Shown one piece after another: positions 11,200 to 20,150 of a stretch of 64,000 bases of DNA (the first letter of the stretch is position 1; each line of letters opens with the position of its first letter). Origin of the DNA: Glaciimonas sp. (GTDB taxonomy: Bacteria > Pseudomonadota > Gammaproteobacteria > Burkholderiales > Burkholderiaceae_D). The position numbers were made by a program, and so were the translations under genes. The stretch covers positions 1 through 64,000 of the forward strand of contig JABBOV010000004.1 in NCBI GenBank assembly GCA_012927625.1. Direction: 5' to 3'. The notes under the pieces were generated by a model. That model searched no databases. It saw nothing but the letters and a program-made list of their open reading frames with translations, and was not told the origin of the DNA.

Positions 11200-12999
11200 C
11201 TAGAACCAGGCGGCCTCCATGGTGAGCGTCGAGTCGTCTAGGCTGCGCAGCAACTTGTTCTGTGCTTCGGTCTTAGGCAATTCCCATTGATAAAACCAGC
11301 GACAGACGCGAAGTTTACCTTGATAAAAATCGGCATCCACCGGATTGTTTTTCGCCAGTCCTTCAGCCGCTGCGACAGCGTGACGCAGCCAGATCCAGGC
11401 AATGACTACGTGGCCGAACGATTCCAGAAACACGCTGGCATTGGCCAGACCCAGCACGGCATCGTCTGCCAACGCCGATTTGATATGCTGCACAGTGTTC
11501 TGGATATCAGCGAACGCCGCTTTGAGCGCACGTGCGTGCGGTTGCAACTGTTCATAAGCAGACGCCAATACTATGCTGTCGTGCATGTGTCGGCTCAGCA
11601 ATTCCAGCGCAGCGCCGTTTTCCATCATGATTTTGCGGCCCAGCAGGTCGAGCGCCTGTATGCCGTGCGTGCCTTCGTGTATCGGATTCAAACGGTTGTC
11701 GCGGTAGAACTGCTCCACTGAATATTCGCGGGTGTAACCGTAACCGCCGTGGACCTGGATCGCCAAGTTATTGGCTTCCAGGCACCACTGGGATGGCCAC
11801 GACTTCGCCACCGGCGTCAGCAAATCAAGCAATAAGCCTGCCTCGTGCCGTGCCGTTTCGGTCTCGCCCGTGCTTTGTTCGTCGACCAGCCAGGACGTAT
11901 ACAGACATAAACCATACCCGCCCTCGACGTACGCTTTTTGCGCCAGCAGCATGCGCCGCACATCGGCGTGCTCGATCAGCTTGACTTGGGGTTCAAGCGC
12001 ATTCTTGGCGCCTGGCGCACGTCCCTGAGGCCGCCCGCGCGCGTAATCCAATGCGGCCAAATAACCGCGATAACCCAGCATCACAGCCCCCATGCCGACG
12101 CCGATACGAGCCTCATTCATCATATGGAACATATACGACAGACCCTTGTGCGGTTCGCCCACCAACTCACCTATACATTGTCCCTTTTCACCGAAAGACA
12201 GCATGGTGGACGTGGTGCCGCGCCAGCCCATCTTGTGGATCAGGCCAGTCAGCGTCACATCGTTGCGCGGCCCGGTGGCGCCGTCGTCATTGACCAGAAA
12301 TTTGGGTACGATGAACAGTGAAATCCCTTTGACGCCAGGCGCGCCGCCCGGGATTTTTGCCAGTACCAGATGCACGATATTTTCGGTCAACTCATGGTCG
12401 CCGCCGGAAATGAAAATCTTGTTTCCCCGGATCGAATAGGTGCCGTCCGGGTTCGGTGCCGCCGTTGTGGTGATATCAGAGAGGCTTGAGCCGGCTTGCG
12501 GTTCGGTTAGAGCCATCGTGCCAAAAAAACGCCCACTAAGCAGCGCAGGTAAATACTTTTTTTTCTGTACTGGGCTGCCAAAGCGGCTGATCACATTCGC
12601 ATTGGCGATCGTTAGCCCCGGATAGGAAGCAGTTGCCACATTTGCGCTTTTGAACAGCGACAGACAAGCCTGCGCAATTGTCTCCGGCAATTGCATGCCG
12701 CCCAGTTCGTAGTCATGACTTGCTGCGATCAGGCCGGCGTCGCTAAAGGCTTGGACTGCTTCTTTTACTTCCGCAATCATTGTCACGCGCTGGCCATCGA
12801 ATAGCGGCTCGTTGGCGTCGGCCTTGCGGTTATGCGGTGCAAACTTTTCCGTGGCGATGGTGTGTGCCGTATCAAGCGCTGCGACGAAGGTTTCACGTGT
12901 GTGGTCGGCATAACGCGCCCTTGTGGTAAGCGCGTCGGTGTCTAAAACCTCGAAAACCTGGAATTCCAGATCGCGTCGATTGATGATGGTGTCGGGCAT
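11200..12999 (-). CDS. Large acyl-CoA dehydrogenase (DmdC/AidB-like, 599 residues)
   Basis: Acyl-CoA dehydrogenase of the 600-residue class that includes 3-methylmercaptopropionyl-CoA dehydrogenase (DmdC). After the N-terminal helical domain come MALTEPQAGSSLSD (flavin contact), KIFISGGDHE, the IHKMGWRGTTST segment, QVHGGYGYTREYSVEQ and NPIHEGTHGIQALDLLGRK, where the glutamate in EGT matches the usual catalytic base of this class. A C-terminal extension of about 120 residues follows, as is normal for the class. The substrate is not predictable; DMSP metabolism should not be inferred from this gene alone. Probably cotranscribed with the downstream thioesterase. Confidence 0.9.
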   Translation of the reverse strand: MPDTIINRRDLEFQVFEVLDTDALTTRARYADHTRETFVAALDTAHTIATEKFAPHNRKADANEPLFDGQRVTMIAEVKEAVQAFSDAGLIAASHDYELGGMQLPETIAQACLSLFKSANVATASYPGLTIANANVISRFGSPVQKKKYLPALLSGRFFGTMALTEPQAGSSLSDITTTAAPNPDGTYSIRGNKIFISGGDHELTENIVHLVLAKIPGGAPGVKGISLFIVPKFLVNDDGATGPRNDVTLTGLIHKMGWRGTTSTMLSFGEKGQCIGELVGEPHKGLSYMFHMMNEARIGVGMGAVMLGYRGYLAALDYARGRPQGRAPGAKNALEPQVKLIEHADVRRMLLAQKAYVEGGYGLCLYTSWLVDEQSTGETETARHEAGLLLDLLTPVAKSWPSQWCLEANNLAIQVHGGYGYTREYSVEQFYRDNRLNPIHEGTHGIQALDLLGRKIMMENGAALELLSRHMHDSIVLASAYEQLQPHARALKAAFADIQNTVQHIKSALADDAVLGLANASVFLESFGHVVIAWIWLRHAVAAAEGLAKNNPVDADFYQGKLRVCRWFYQWELPKTEAQNKLLRSLDDSTLTMEAAWF

Positions 13000-13401
13000 G
13001 AGTAATCCATAAGCTAAAAATTAACGATAACACTGCAGGAAAGTGGTTTTTGTTCTAGATAATGAAACTTAGGCTAAGAAAACAAAACAATTTATGTACG
13101 AGCGCCGCATTCTTGCCGCCATCTGCAACCCTCTTCGTGGCACCTTCGTGACACATGCATCAGGTATTGTCTTCATCAATTGCCTTAGCATTTCCTCTGA
13201 CATCTTTACATTGAGATTCGACGCTGCTACTATATTTATAATGAAACTGTGTTTCTCTACGCGGTACATTAAAGCATTTTACGCGATATGCAAAAAATAG
13301 GCGCGGCAGCGTAGATTTTTTTATAGGCAAATTGCTTGAAGCTGCGCAAAGAATGCAAATGCTTTCAACACTGCGTAGGTATAACAATCGGGAGTCGGGT
13401 A
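13000..13401. other. AT-rich divergent gap before the beta-oxidation relics
   Basis: About 400 bases between the leftward acyl-CoA dehydrogenase and the truncated hydroxyacyl-CoA dehydrogenase. Lower GC than its surroundings. It holds no recognisable trace of the missing N-terminal half of the FadB-like gene, so the lost part was deleted rather than merely frameshifted. A GGAG at 13391 precedes an ATG at 13402. Confidence 0.4.
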
Positions 13402-13944
13402 ATGAGTAGTGCGCACTATGAATTGAGGCGCGACATTGGCTGGTCCATTCGTAAGCGTCTGTATGCGAAAAACCATAACGCCAAGCGTGCCGCTATCGCC
13501 GCTCAATTGTGCGAATTGGGACGCTTCGGCGAGAAGACCGGCAAGGGCTGGTACGCCTATGCACCGGGCCAGCGTGATGCACTGCCAGACCAGATCGTCG
13601 AAGAGATTATTGTCAGCTACCGCAAGAGCGCCGGTATCACGCCACGAAAGGTACGCGACGAGGAGATCGTCGAGCGCTGCATTTATGCGCCGACCAATGA
13701 CGGTGCGCGCATCCTGGAGGAAAGCATCGTCGCACGCGGCTCCGATGTCAACATGGTCTATCTGAGCTGGCACGGTTTTCCTGCACACCGCGGCGGCCCA
13801 ATGTTGTACGCGCACATGATGGGATTGCCTAACGTGGTGCGTTCGATGCGCCGTTTCGCCTTGGCGCCGGGAGGCGATGCCAGGCTCTGGCAACCTGCCG
13901 CGCTATTGGTCCAGTTGGCTGAAGCGGGTCAGTCATTCAGCTGA
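13402..13944 (+). pseudogene. 3-hydroxyacyl-CoA dehydrogenase (FadB-like), C-terminal remnant
   Basis: 180 codons that match only the C-terminal part of fused enoyl-CoA hydratase/3-hydroxyacyl-CoA dehydrogenases, which normally run to about 700 residues. Visible blocks are DIGWSIRKR, GRFGEKTGKGWYAY, DEEIVERCIYAPTNDGARILEE and GFPAHRGGPMLYA, which belong to the second half of the C-terminal dehydrogenase domains. The hydratase domain, the NAD-binding Rossmann motif and the catalytic His/Glu region are absent. The frame stays open, and a GGAG-preceded ATG exists, so a short peptide might still be made, but it cannot be a working dehydrogenase. It precedes a deleted thiolase gene, as fadB normally precedes fadA. 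Confidence 0.85.
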
Positions 13945-14033
13945 ACCAAAATCGTCGCGCGCTGCAGAAGCTTTTCGATTTTTCCTGTAATCGTCCACTC
14001 AATCGTTTTCCCTGAAATGCAAGAGAGTCAATC

Positions 14034-14264
14034 GTGACCGATGCAGTTATTGTTTCAACCGCCCGTACGGGTCTTGCCAAATCCTGGAAAGGCGCCTTCA
14101 ACATGACCCATGGCGCTTCGCTTGGCCATCCGTACGGTGTATCGGGTTCACACATGACGGGACATGCACTGATCGAAGGAAAGCGTCGCGGCGCCAAGTA
14201 TGTCGTGGTGACCATGTGTATCGGTGGCGGTCAGGGCGCCGCCGGATTATTCGAAGTCTGTTGA
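14034..14264 (+). pseudogene. Thiolase with large in-frame internal deletion
   Basis: 76 codons that join the first ~27 residues of an acetyl-CoA acyltransferase ([28 protein letters not shown]) directly to its last ~50 residues ([18 protein letters not shown], then [18 protein letters not shown]). A full thiolase has about 390 residues, so about 315 codons are missing without loss of frame. The nucleophilic cysteine near residue 90 is gone; the C-terminal GHP histidine and the CIGGG cysteine remain. The junction lies around MTHGA/LGHP, where the two parental segments may share short homology. No enzymatic function is possible. The SDR gene starts 12 bases later, so the relic may still serve as translated leader. 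Confidence 0.9.
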
Positions 14265-14276
14265 GGAGAAAATTGC

Positions 14277-15050
14277 ATGAGCGTAAAAGAACTGTTCAAT
14301 ATACAAGGCAAGATCGCGCTGATTACCGGCGGTTCGCGCGGGCTCGGTTTGCAAATGGCTGAAGCACTGGGAGAGTTGGGCTGCAAAATTGCGATCACTG
14401 CGCGTAAGGCGGATGAGCTGAGCAATGCGAAAGCGCATCTGAAAAAATTAGGCATCGAGGTGCTCACTGTAGTCAACGATCTTTCCAAACAGGATCAGAT
14501 TCCCGGCATGGTTGACGAAGTCATTGCGCGCTTCGGCACCATCGATATCCTGGTTAATAATGCCGGCGCCAGCTGGGGTGCCCCGGCAGAGGATTACCCG
14601 GATGAAGCTTGGCACAAGGTAATGAGCCTGAATGTCGATTCGATTTTCTTTGTCGCTCGTGAAGTCGCGCGACGCTGCATGATTCCCAAAAAATTCGGCA
14701 AGATAATCAATATTGCTTCGGTCGCCGGTTTGCGCGGCAGCGCAACCAACGTGTCGACCATCGCTTATCACACTTCCAAGGGTGCAGCGGTCAACTTTAC
14801 CCGCGCGTTGGCCTCTGAATGGGGCAAGTACAACATCAATGTCAATGCAATCTGCCCCGGTTTCTTCCCGTCGCAAATGTCTGCTGGGTTGCTGGAAAAA
14901 ATGGCCGAATCAGTGATTGCCAGGGCGCCGCTGCACCGCATCGGCGGCGACGAGGATTTGAAAGGTGCAGTGGTGTTTCTCTCTAGCGAGGCATCGCGCC
15001 ACATCACCGGGCAATGTCTTGCAGTGGATGGTGGCATGAGTGCGGTTTGA
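14277..15050 (+). CDS. SDR-family NAD(P)-dependent oxidoreductase
   Basis: 257-residue classical short-chain dehydrogenase. Cofactor motif TGGSRGLG at residues 17-24, NNAG at 94-97, catalytic Ser148, Tyr164 and Lys168 (YHTSK). A GAGGAGA ribosome site overlaps the end of the thiolase relic and fixes the start at 14277. Most similar in style to gluconate 5-dehydrogenase/3-ketoacyl reductase branches. In context it could oxidise or reduce a hydroxyl/keto group on the CoA-bound substrate; with the kinase and ACAD that follow, it parallels lvaD of the levulinate operon. That parallel is inference. Confidence 0.88.
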   Translation: MSVKELFNIQGKIALITGGSRGLGLQMAEALGELGCKIAITARKADELSNAKAHLKKLGIEVLTVVNDLSKQDQIPGMVDEVIARFGTIDILVNNAGASWGAPAEDYPDEAWHKVMSLNVDSIFFVAREVARRCMIPKKFGKIINIASVAGLRGSATNVSTIAYHTSKGAAVNFTRALASEWGKYNINVNAICPGFFPSQMSAGLLEKMAESVIARAPLHRIGGDEDLKGAVVFLSSEASRHITGQCLAVDGGMSAV

Positions 15051-15176
15051 TTGACGGGTGGGTTGCAAGTGCTTCCGGTGTTTTTCCGGGTGCGTGACGG
15101 AGTTTCGGTTTCTTGAAAATCTCGCAACCGGATAGCTAAACTAAATAGAGGGACAGCGGTTTGACCGCACGTATTT

Positions 15177-16259
15177 ATGGGCAACGATCCTAATGAACAG
15201 TTTGTCGGCACCCGGCCCATTGAGCGCCAGCATGTTTTCGACGTCGGCCGGTTGGCTGACTTCATGTGCGAACAGGTAGATGGCTTCAAGGGTGAACTGC
15301 AAGTCGAGCAATTCAAGGGAGGGCAATCCAATCCCACGTTTTTACTCACTGCGGGCAACAAGCAATACGTGATGCGGCGCAAACCGGCCGGCAACTTGTT
15401 ACCTTCCGCGCACGCAGTCGAGCGCGAATACCGCGTGATTTCCGCACTGGCGAAAACAGATGTTCCTGTCGCCAAGGCATACGCGTTGTGCGAGGACGAT
15501 TCGGTTATCGGTACGGCGTTTTACATCATGGATTATGTGTCGGGGCGCATCCTGTGGAATCCGGCGCTGCCCGACATGACTCCGGCACAGCGCCATGCGA
15601 TTTTCAATGAAATGAATCGCGTCATGGCGGCCCTGCATAGCGTCGACTATGCGGCTGTAGGGCTGGACGGATATGGCAAGTCAGGTAACTATATTGAACG
15701 GCAAGTGGCGCGTTGGACCAAGCAATATCGCGCGTCTGAAACCGAGCATATCGAAGCAGTGGAAAATCTGATCCGCTGGCTGCCAGAACATATTCCGGTC
15801 GCCGATGAGACCCGTATCGTGCATGGCGATTTCCGGATCGACAATGTAATTTTTCATCCGACCGAACCGCGCATTCTTGCGGTGCTTGACTGGGAACTGT
15901 CGACGTTGGGCCACCCATTGGCCGATTTTGCGTATCACTGCATGACATGGCGCATGCAACCGGAGCAGTCGCGCGGTCTGGCTGGTTTATCACTGACGGG
16001 AACGGGCATTCCGACGGAACAAGAGTATGTGGCCGCGTATTGCCTGCGTAGCGGCCGCAGCGATATCTCCAAAAGCGACTGGGAATACTACATGGTGTTT
16101 AACATGTTTCGCCTTGTAGGCATTTTGCAAGGCATTACCAAGCGCGCTCTGCTCGGTAACGCCGCCAGCGCCGATGCGGTAAAAACCGGCAAGCGTACCC
16201 GCCCTCTGGCAGAACAGGCATGGCAATTGGCCGAACGTATCAAAACGCACTATGCATAA
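15177..16259 (+). CDS. Phosphotransferase (APH fold), ACAD10/11 N-domain-like kinase
   Basis: 360-residue kinase of the aminoglycoside phosphotransferase fold. The nucleotide lobe is at the N-terminus (VMRRKPAG holds the ATP-contacting lysine/arginine region), the catalytic loop is HGDFRIDN at 216-223 and the metal-binding aspartate is Asp238 in LDWELSTLG. This is the bacterial stand-alone version of the kinase domain fused to acyl-CoA dehydrogenase in mammalian ACAD10/ACAD11, and of LvaA in the Pseudomonas putida levulinate pathway, where it phosphorylates the 4-hydroxyl of a 4-hydroxyacyl-CoA. Its direct partner would be the acyl-CoA dehydrogenase 69 bases downstream. Resistance to aminoglycosides is not implied. 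Confidence 0.88.
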   Translation: MGNDPNEQFVGTRPIERQHVFDVGRLADFMCEQVDGFKGELQVEQFKGGQSNPTFLLTAGNKQYVMRRKPAGNLLPSAHAVEREYRVISALAKTDVPVAKAYALCEDDSVIGTAFYIMDYVSGRILWNPALPDMTPAQRHAIFNEMNRVMAALHSVDYAAVGLDGYGKSGNYIERQVARWTKQYRASETEHIEAVENLIRWLPEHIPVADETRIVHGDFRIDNVIFHPTEPRILAVLDWELSTLGHPLADFAYHCMTWRMQPEQSRGLAGLSLTGTGIPTEQEYVAAYCLRSGRSDISKSDWEYYMVFNMFRLVGILQGITKRALLGNAASADAVKTGKRTRPLAEQAWQLAERIKTHYA

Positions 16260-16328
16260 CGTCATAAATTTACTGCGCTCGCTACGATTTCTGGTGACAT
16301 GCTTAATTACCCAATAGAGGAGAAAAAA

Positions 16329-17552
16329 ATGACCTTCATCTTTTCCGAGAAGTCCAGAGATTTGCAACAGCGCGTCAAGGCATTCATTGACGAAGAAATC
16401 ATTCCGGTCAAGCATGCATACGAGGCGGAAATGACGGCTGCCCGCCAAGCCGGCAATCCGTGGATCGTGTTCCAAACCATGGAGGAGCTGAAGAAGAAGG
16501 CGCGTGCAGAGGGCCTGTGGAACCTGTTTCTGCCGGAGTCCAAGCTCGGTGCCGGCTTGACCAATCTCGAATATGCGCCGTTATGCGAACTGATGGGACG
16601 CGTGCCCATCGCGGCCGAAGTGTTCAACTGTTCCGCGCCGGATACCGGCAATATGGAGACGCTGGTGCGCTACGGCTCGCCGGCGATCCAGGATCAGTGG
16701 CTGATGCCCTTGCTCGCCGGTGAAATCCGCTCTGGCTTTGCGATGACAGAACCGGCCGTGGCCTCGTCGGACGCGACCAATATTGAAGCGCACATCGAGC
16801 GCGATGGCGATCATTACATATTGAATGGCCAGAAATGGTTCACCTCGGGCGCGTCAGACCCGCGCTGCAAAGTATTGATCTTCATGGGCAAGACCGACCC
16901 CGATAACTCGAACCGCCACCGCCAGCAATCGATGATCGTAGTGCCGACTGAGACCCCGGGCGTGACGATTCTGCGTAACCTGTCGGTGTTCGGCTTTGAC
17001 GATGCGCCGCACGGCCATGCGGAAGTGCGTTTTGACAATGTGCGCATACCGGTGAGCAACATCCTGCTCGGTGAGGGACGAGGCTTCGAAATTTCGCAAG
17101 GCCGTCTGGGGCCTGGTCGGATTCACCATTGCATGCGCCTGGTCGGCCGCGCCGAAGATGCGCTGGAGCTGATGTGCCGCCGTTCATTGAAGCGCGTCGC
17201 ATTCGGCAAGAAGATTGCAGAACAGGGCGTCTGGCGCGAGCGTATCGCCAATTCGCGCATCATGATCGATCAGGCACGTCTGATGGTTTTGCATGCGGCG
17301 TATATGATGGATACAGTCGGCAACAAGATGGCGGCCAAAGAAATCGCGATGATCAAGGTGATCGCGCCGAACATGGCATGCCAGGTGATCGACTGGGCGA
17401 TTCAGGTGCACGGCGGTGCAGGCGTCAGCCAGGATTTCGGCTTGGCCCACGCCTATGCGAGCGCGCGTTCACTCCGTCTGGCGGATGGCCCGGACGAAGT
17501 GCATCGCAATGCGATTGCAAAATTGGAACTGGCCCATTACAACGTGCGTTAA
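16329..17552 (+). CDS. Acyl-CoA dehydrogenase (ACAD10/11-like), partner of the kinase
   Basis: 407-residue FAD enzyme of the ACAD10/ACAD11 branch. Recognisable segments: [49 protein letters not shown] (split after HHCMR), [15 protein letters not shown] and DGPDEVH. The start at 16329 (MTFIFSEKS) has an AGAGGAG ribosome site at 16315. In mammalian ACAD11 and in LvaC this type of protein acts on the 4-phosphorylated acyl-CoA made by the partner kinase and eliminates phosphate, yielding an enoyl/3-hydroxy product for beta-oxidation. The order kinase-ACAD-ligase here makes the same role plausible. It is a paralogue of the gene at 7688 and keeps the GG pair that the other lacks. Confidence 0.9.
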   Translation: MTFIFSEKSRDLQQRVKAFIDEEIIPVKHAYEAEMTAARQAGNPWIVFQTMEELKKKARAEGLWNLFLPESKLGAGLTNLEYAPLCELMGRVPIAAEVFNCSAPDTGNMETLVRYGSPAIQDQWLMPLLAGEIRSGFAMTEPAVASSDATNIEAHIERDGDHYILNGQKWFTSGASDPRCKVLIFMGKTDPDNSNRHRQQSMIVVPTETPGVTILRNLSVFGFDDAPHGHAEVRFDNVRIPVSNILLGEGRGFEISQGRLGPGRIHHCMRLVGRAEDALELMCRRSLKRVAFGKKIAEQGVWRERIANSRIMIDQARLMVLHAAYMMDTVGNKMAAKEIAMIKVIAPNMACQVIDWAIQVHGGAGVSQDFGLAHAYASARSLRLADGPDEVHRNAIAKLELAHYNVR

Positions 17553-17576
17553 TTTATTTATCCGGGGAACAAAGTA

Positions 17577-19238
17577 ATGTCGGATCGCCATCTCGCCTTT
17601 TGGCCGAAATCCCAACCGCGGCACCTCACGTTGCCGCAAACCAGCCTGTTTTACAACGTGGAAGTGTCAGCCACACGCTTTCCCGACAAACCATTTTTGA
17701 TTTTTTACGATACGCCGATCACCTTTGCCGCATTCAAGGACGAGGTCGAGCGTATCGCAGGTTTTCTGGAACAGGAATGTGGCATCGTAAAGGGCGACCG
17801 CGTACTGCTCTATATGCAGAACAGCCCACAGTTCATCCTCGCCTACTACGGCATATTACGGGCCAACGCAGTCGTGGTGCCAGTCAACCCGATGAACCTG
17901 ACCAGCGAGTTGCGCCATTATGTCGACGATACGGGAGCGACCGTGGCTTTCGTTCCCCAGGATTTGTATTCCTACATGCAGCCATTGCTGGGGCGAGGTT
18001 TAAAGCATATCGTCGTCGCAGCCTACTCGGATTATCTGACACGCCCGACCGATTTGAAGGTGCCAAAGTTTATTGCGTCGCAGCGGCAGGCGATCGCCGG
18101 CCCAGGTGTGGTGCTATGGAGCGACATGCAGAAACAGAATCTGCGGCCCGGCCCCGTGACAGTCGGACCGGATGATTTATGCGTGATGCCGTACACATCC
18201 GGCACTACCGGGCAGCCCAAGGGCTGCATGCATACGCACCAGGGAGTGATGTACAACGTGCTCTCAGGTCTTCAATGGTTGGCGTCGCAGCAGGATTCAG
18301 TGGTGCTGTCGGTACTGCCGTTTTTCCATGTGACCGGCATGCAGGGGAGCATGAACGGCCCCCTCTATGCGGGCAGCACTATCGTCTTGCTGCCGCGCTG
18401 GGACCGCGACAGCGCTGCCGAATGCATCAAGCGTTACAAAGTCAATGGGATGCAACTGATTTCCACCATGGTGGTGGATCTGCTGGCCAGTCCGAATGTC
18501 GATCAATACGATTTATCCAGCTTGACGCGAATCAGCGGCGGCGGTGCGGCGATGCCCGAAGCAATTGCGCAAAAACTCAACGACTTGCTTGGCATTCCGT
18601 ATATCGAAGGCTACGGCATGACGGAAACCATGGCGGCGACTCACGTCAACCCGCCGGAGCGGCCTAAGAAGCAATGCCTTGGGATTCCGATTTATGACGT
18701 CGATGCCAAGGTGGTGGATACGGTTACGATGTGCGAGTTGCCAGTGGGCGAGGTTGGCGAAATTATCGTACACGGACCGCAGGTAATGCTCGGCTACTGG
18801 AATAATCCGGAGGCGAACGAAACGACGTTTGTCGAGATCGACGGCAAGCGGTTCCTGCGCACCGGCGACTTGGGGCTGGTTGATGAGGACGGTTATTTCT
18901 TCATGAAGGACCGACTCAAGCGCATGATCAACGCTTCCGGCTTCAAGGTCTGGCCGGCGGAAGTGGAGACGATGATGTATCAGCATCCTGCGATTCAGGA
19001 AGTCTGTGTCATTGCAAGCCTTGATGCGCGTCGCGGCGAAACGGTCAAGGCCGTGGTGGTCCTGAAGGAGGCATTCCGCGGAGAGATCAAGGAGCAGGAC
19101 ATCGTCGACTGGGCGCATCAGAACATGGCGGCGTACAAATGTCCGCACATCATTGAGTTTTGCGATGACTTGCCCAAGTCTGCAACCGGGAAACTGCTAT
19201 GGCGCACGCTGCAGGATAAAGAAATAAACAGGAAATAA
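17577..19238 (+). CDS. Acyl-CoA ligase (AMP-forming), FadD-like
   Basis: 553-residue adenylate-forming enzyme that activates a carboxylic acid to its CoA thioester with ATP. Motifs: P-loop YTSGTTGQPKG at 206-216, GYGMTE (A5), RTGDLG (A7), GFKVWPAEVE hinge (A8) and the C-terminal catalytic lysine in SATGKLLWR (A10). It begins 24 bases after the acyl-CoA dehydrogenase, in the same transcription unit. The substrate could be a medium or long fatty acid, a 4-oxo or 4-hydroxy acid, or a cyclic acid; sequence inspection does not decide. Confidence 0.9.
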   Translation: MSDRHLAFWPKSQPRHLTLPQTSLFYNVEVSATRFPDKPFLIFYDTPITFAAFKDEVERIAGFLEQECGIVKGDRVLLYMQNSPQFILAYYGILRANAVVVPVNPMNLTSELRHYVDDTGATVAFVPQDLYSYMQPLLGRGLKHIVVAAYSDYLTRPTDLKVPKFIASQRQAIAGPGVVLWSDMQKQNLRPGPVTVGPDDLCVMPYTSGTTGQPKGCMHTHQGVMYNVLSGLQWLASQQDSVVLSVLPFFHVTGMQGSMNGPLYAGSTIVLLPRWDRDSAAECIKRYKVNGMQLISTMVVDLLASPNVDQYDLSSLTRISGGGAAMPEAIAQKLNDLLGIPYIEGYGMTETMAATHVNPPERPKKQCLGIPIYDVDAKVVDTVTMCELPVGEVGEIIVHGPQVMLGYWNNPEANETTFVEIDGKRFLRTGDLGLVDEDGYFFMKDRLKRMINASGFKVWPAEVETMMYQHPAIQEVCVIASLDARRGETVKAVVVLKEAFRGEIKEQDIVDWAHQNMAAYKCPHIIEFCDDLPKSATGKLLWRTLQDKEINRK

Positions 19239-19281
19239 ACCGCGCGTAGGTCATTGCGCAGGTTTCTTTGGAGAATACACA

Positions 19282-20067
19282 ATGCGGTTTCAAGACAAGA
19301 TAGCAGTCATTACCGGCGCTGCCAGCGGCATAGGATGCGCGGTCGCGCAACGTCTTGCCGGCGAAGGCGCATGCGTCGCGCTCATCGACCGTAACGAGGC
19401 AGGTCTGGCGGAAGTCGCGGCGGCATTGCCGGATCAATCCAGGGTCTGGTATCGCGCACTTGATATCGGCATCGAAACCGATGTGGAAAAATGCGTGGCT
19501 GCTGTATTTGGCAAGTTCGGTCGCATTGATGTGCTGTGCAATAACGCTGGCATCGCGGGCGGCGATTATTCGCCCATTACCGAGACTAATACCGAAATAT
19601 GGCAGCAAATTCTGTCTGTCAACATTATGGGTGCCGTGCATTTCACCAAATATGTTGGACGGATCATGCGTACTCAGTGCAGCGGGGCGATCGTCAATAC
19701 TGGGTCGGTGGCGGGCATTCGGTCCGGAGCGGGTGGCAATGCGTACAGCGCATCGAAGGCGGCGGTGATCAATCTCACCCAGACGTCGGCCTGCGACATG
19801 GGAGAGTGGAACGTGCGCGTCAATGCGGTATGCCCCGGCTTAATCGAAACCGGCATGACAGCAAGCGTATTCGAACGTGCCCGTGCTGCGCACAAGGAAG
19901 ACAAGCTCGGCTTGCGCTGCGAATTACGCCGTTATGGATATCCGCATGAAGTGGCCGCCGTGATCGCGTTTCTGGCGAGCGACGACGCCAGCTACGTTAC
20001 CGGACAGGCATTACCGGTTGATGGCGGCAATACGGCGTCATTGAATCTGCCGGGCATGAAAGTGTGA
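19282..20067 (+). CDS. SDR-family NAD(P)-dependent oxidoreductase
   Basis: 261-residue classical short-chain dehydrogenase with TGAASGIG at 11-18, NNAG at 87-90, and catalytic Ser142, Tyr155 and Lys159. The C-terminal VTGQALPVDGGN is typical of the 3-hydroxyacyl/cyclohexanol dehydrogenase groups. It follows the ligase by 43 bases with a TTTGGAG-type ribosome site and is probably in the same operon. A 3-hydroxyacyl-CoA dehydrogenase role would compensate for the broken FadB-like gene at 13402; this is inference from context. Confidence 0.87.
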   Translation: MRFQDKIAVITGAASGIGCAVAQRLAGEGACVALIDRNEAGLAEVAAALPDQSRVWYRALDIGIETDVEKCVAAVFGKFGRIDVLCNNAGIAGGDYSPITETNTEIWQQILSVNIMGAVHFTKYVGRIMRTQCSGAIVNTGSVAGIRSGAGGNAYSASKAAVINLTQTSACDMGEWNVRVNAVCPGLIETGMTASVFERARAAHKEDKLGLRCELRRYGYPHEVAAVIAFLASDDASYVTGQALPVDGGNTASLNLPGMKV

Positions 20068-20150
20068 CGCAGTAGACATTTTGGTATTGAACACAAAATT
20101 TATCACCGGGATTTACGGTGAAAAGCAATTAGAATCTTTTTTTGGCGTCC

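Noticed and set aside
15177-16259. Aminoglycoside resistance gene
   Set aside because: The APH fold is shared, but the sequence style and neighbours match the ACAD10/11-type kinase group.
17129-18175. 348-codon plus-strand open frame spanning the acyl-CoA dehydrogenase/ligase junction
   Set aside because: Out-of-frame shadow of two well-supported genes; very rich in Arg, Pro, Gly and Ser, as expected for a shifted frame.
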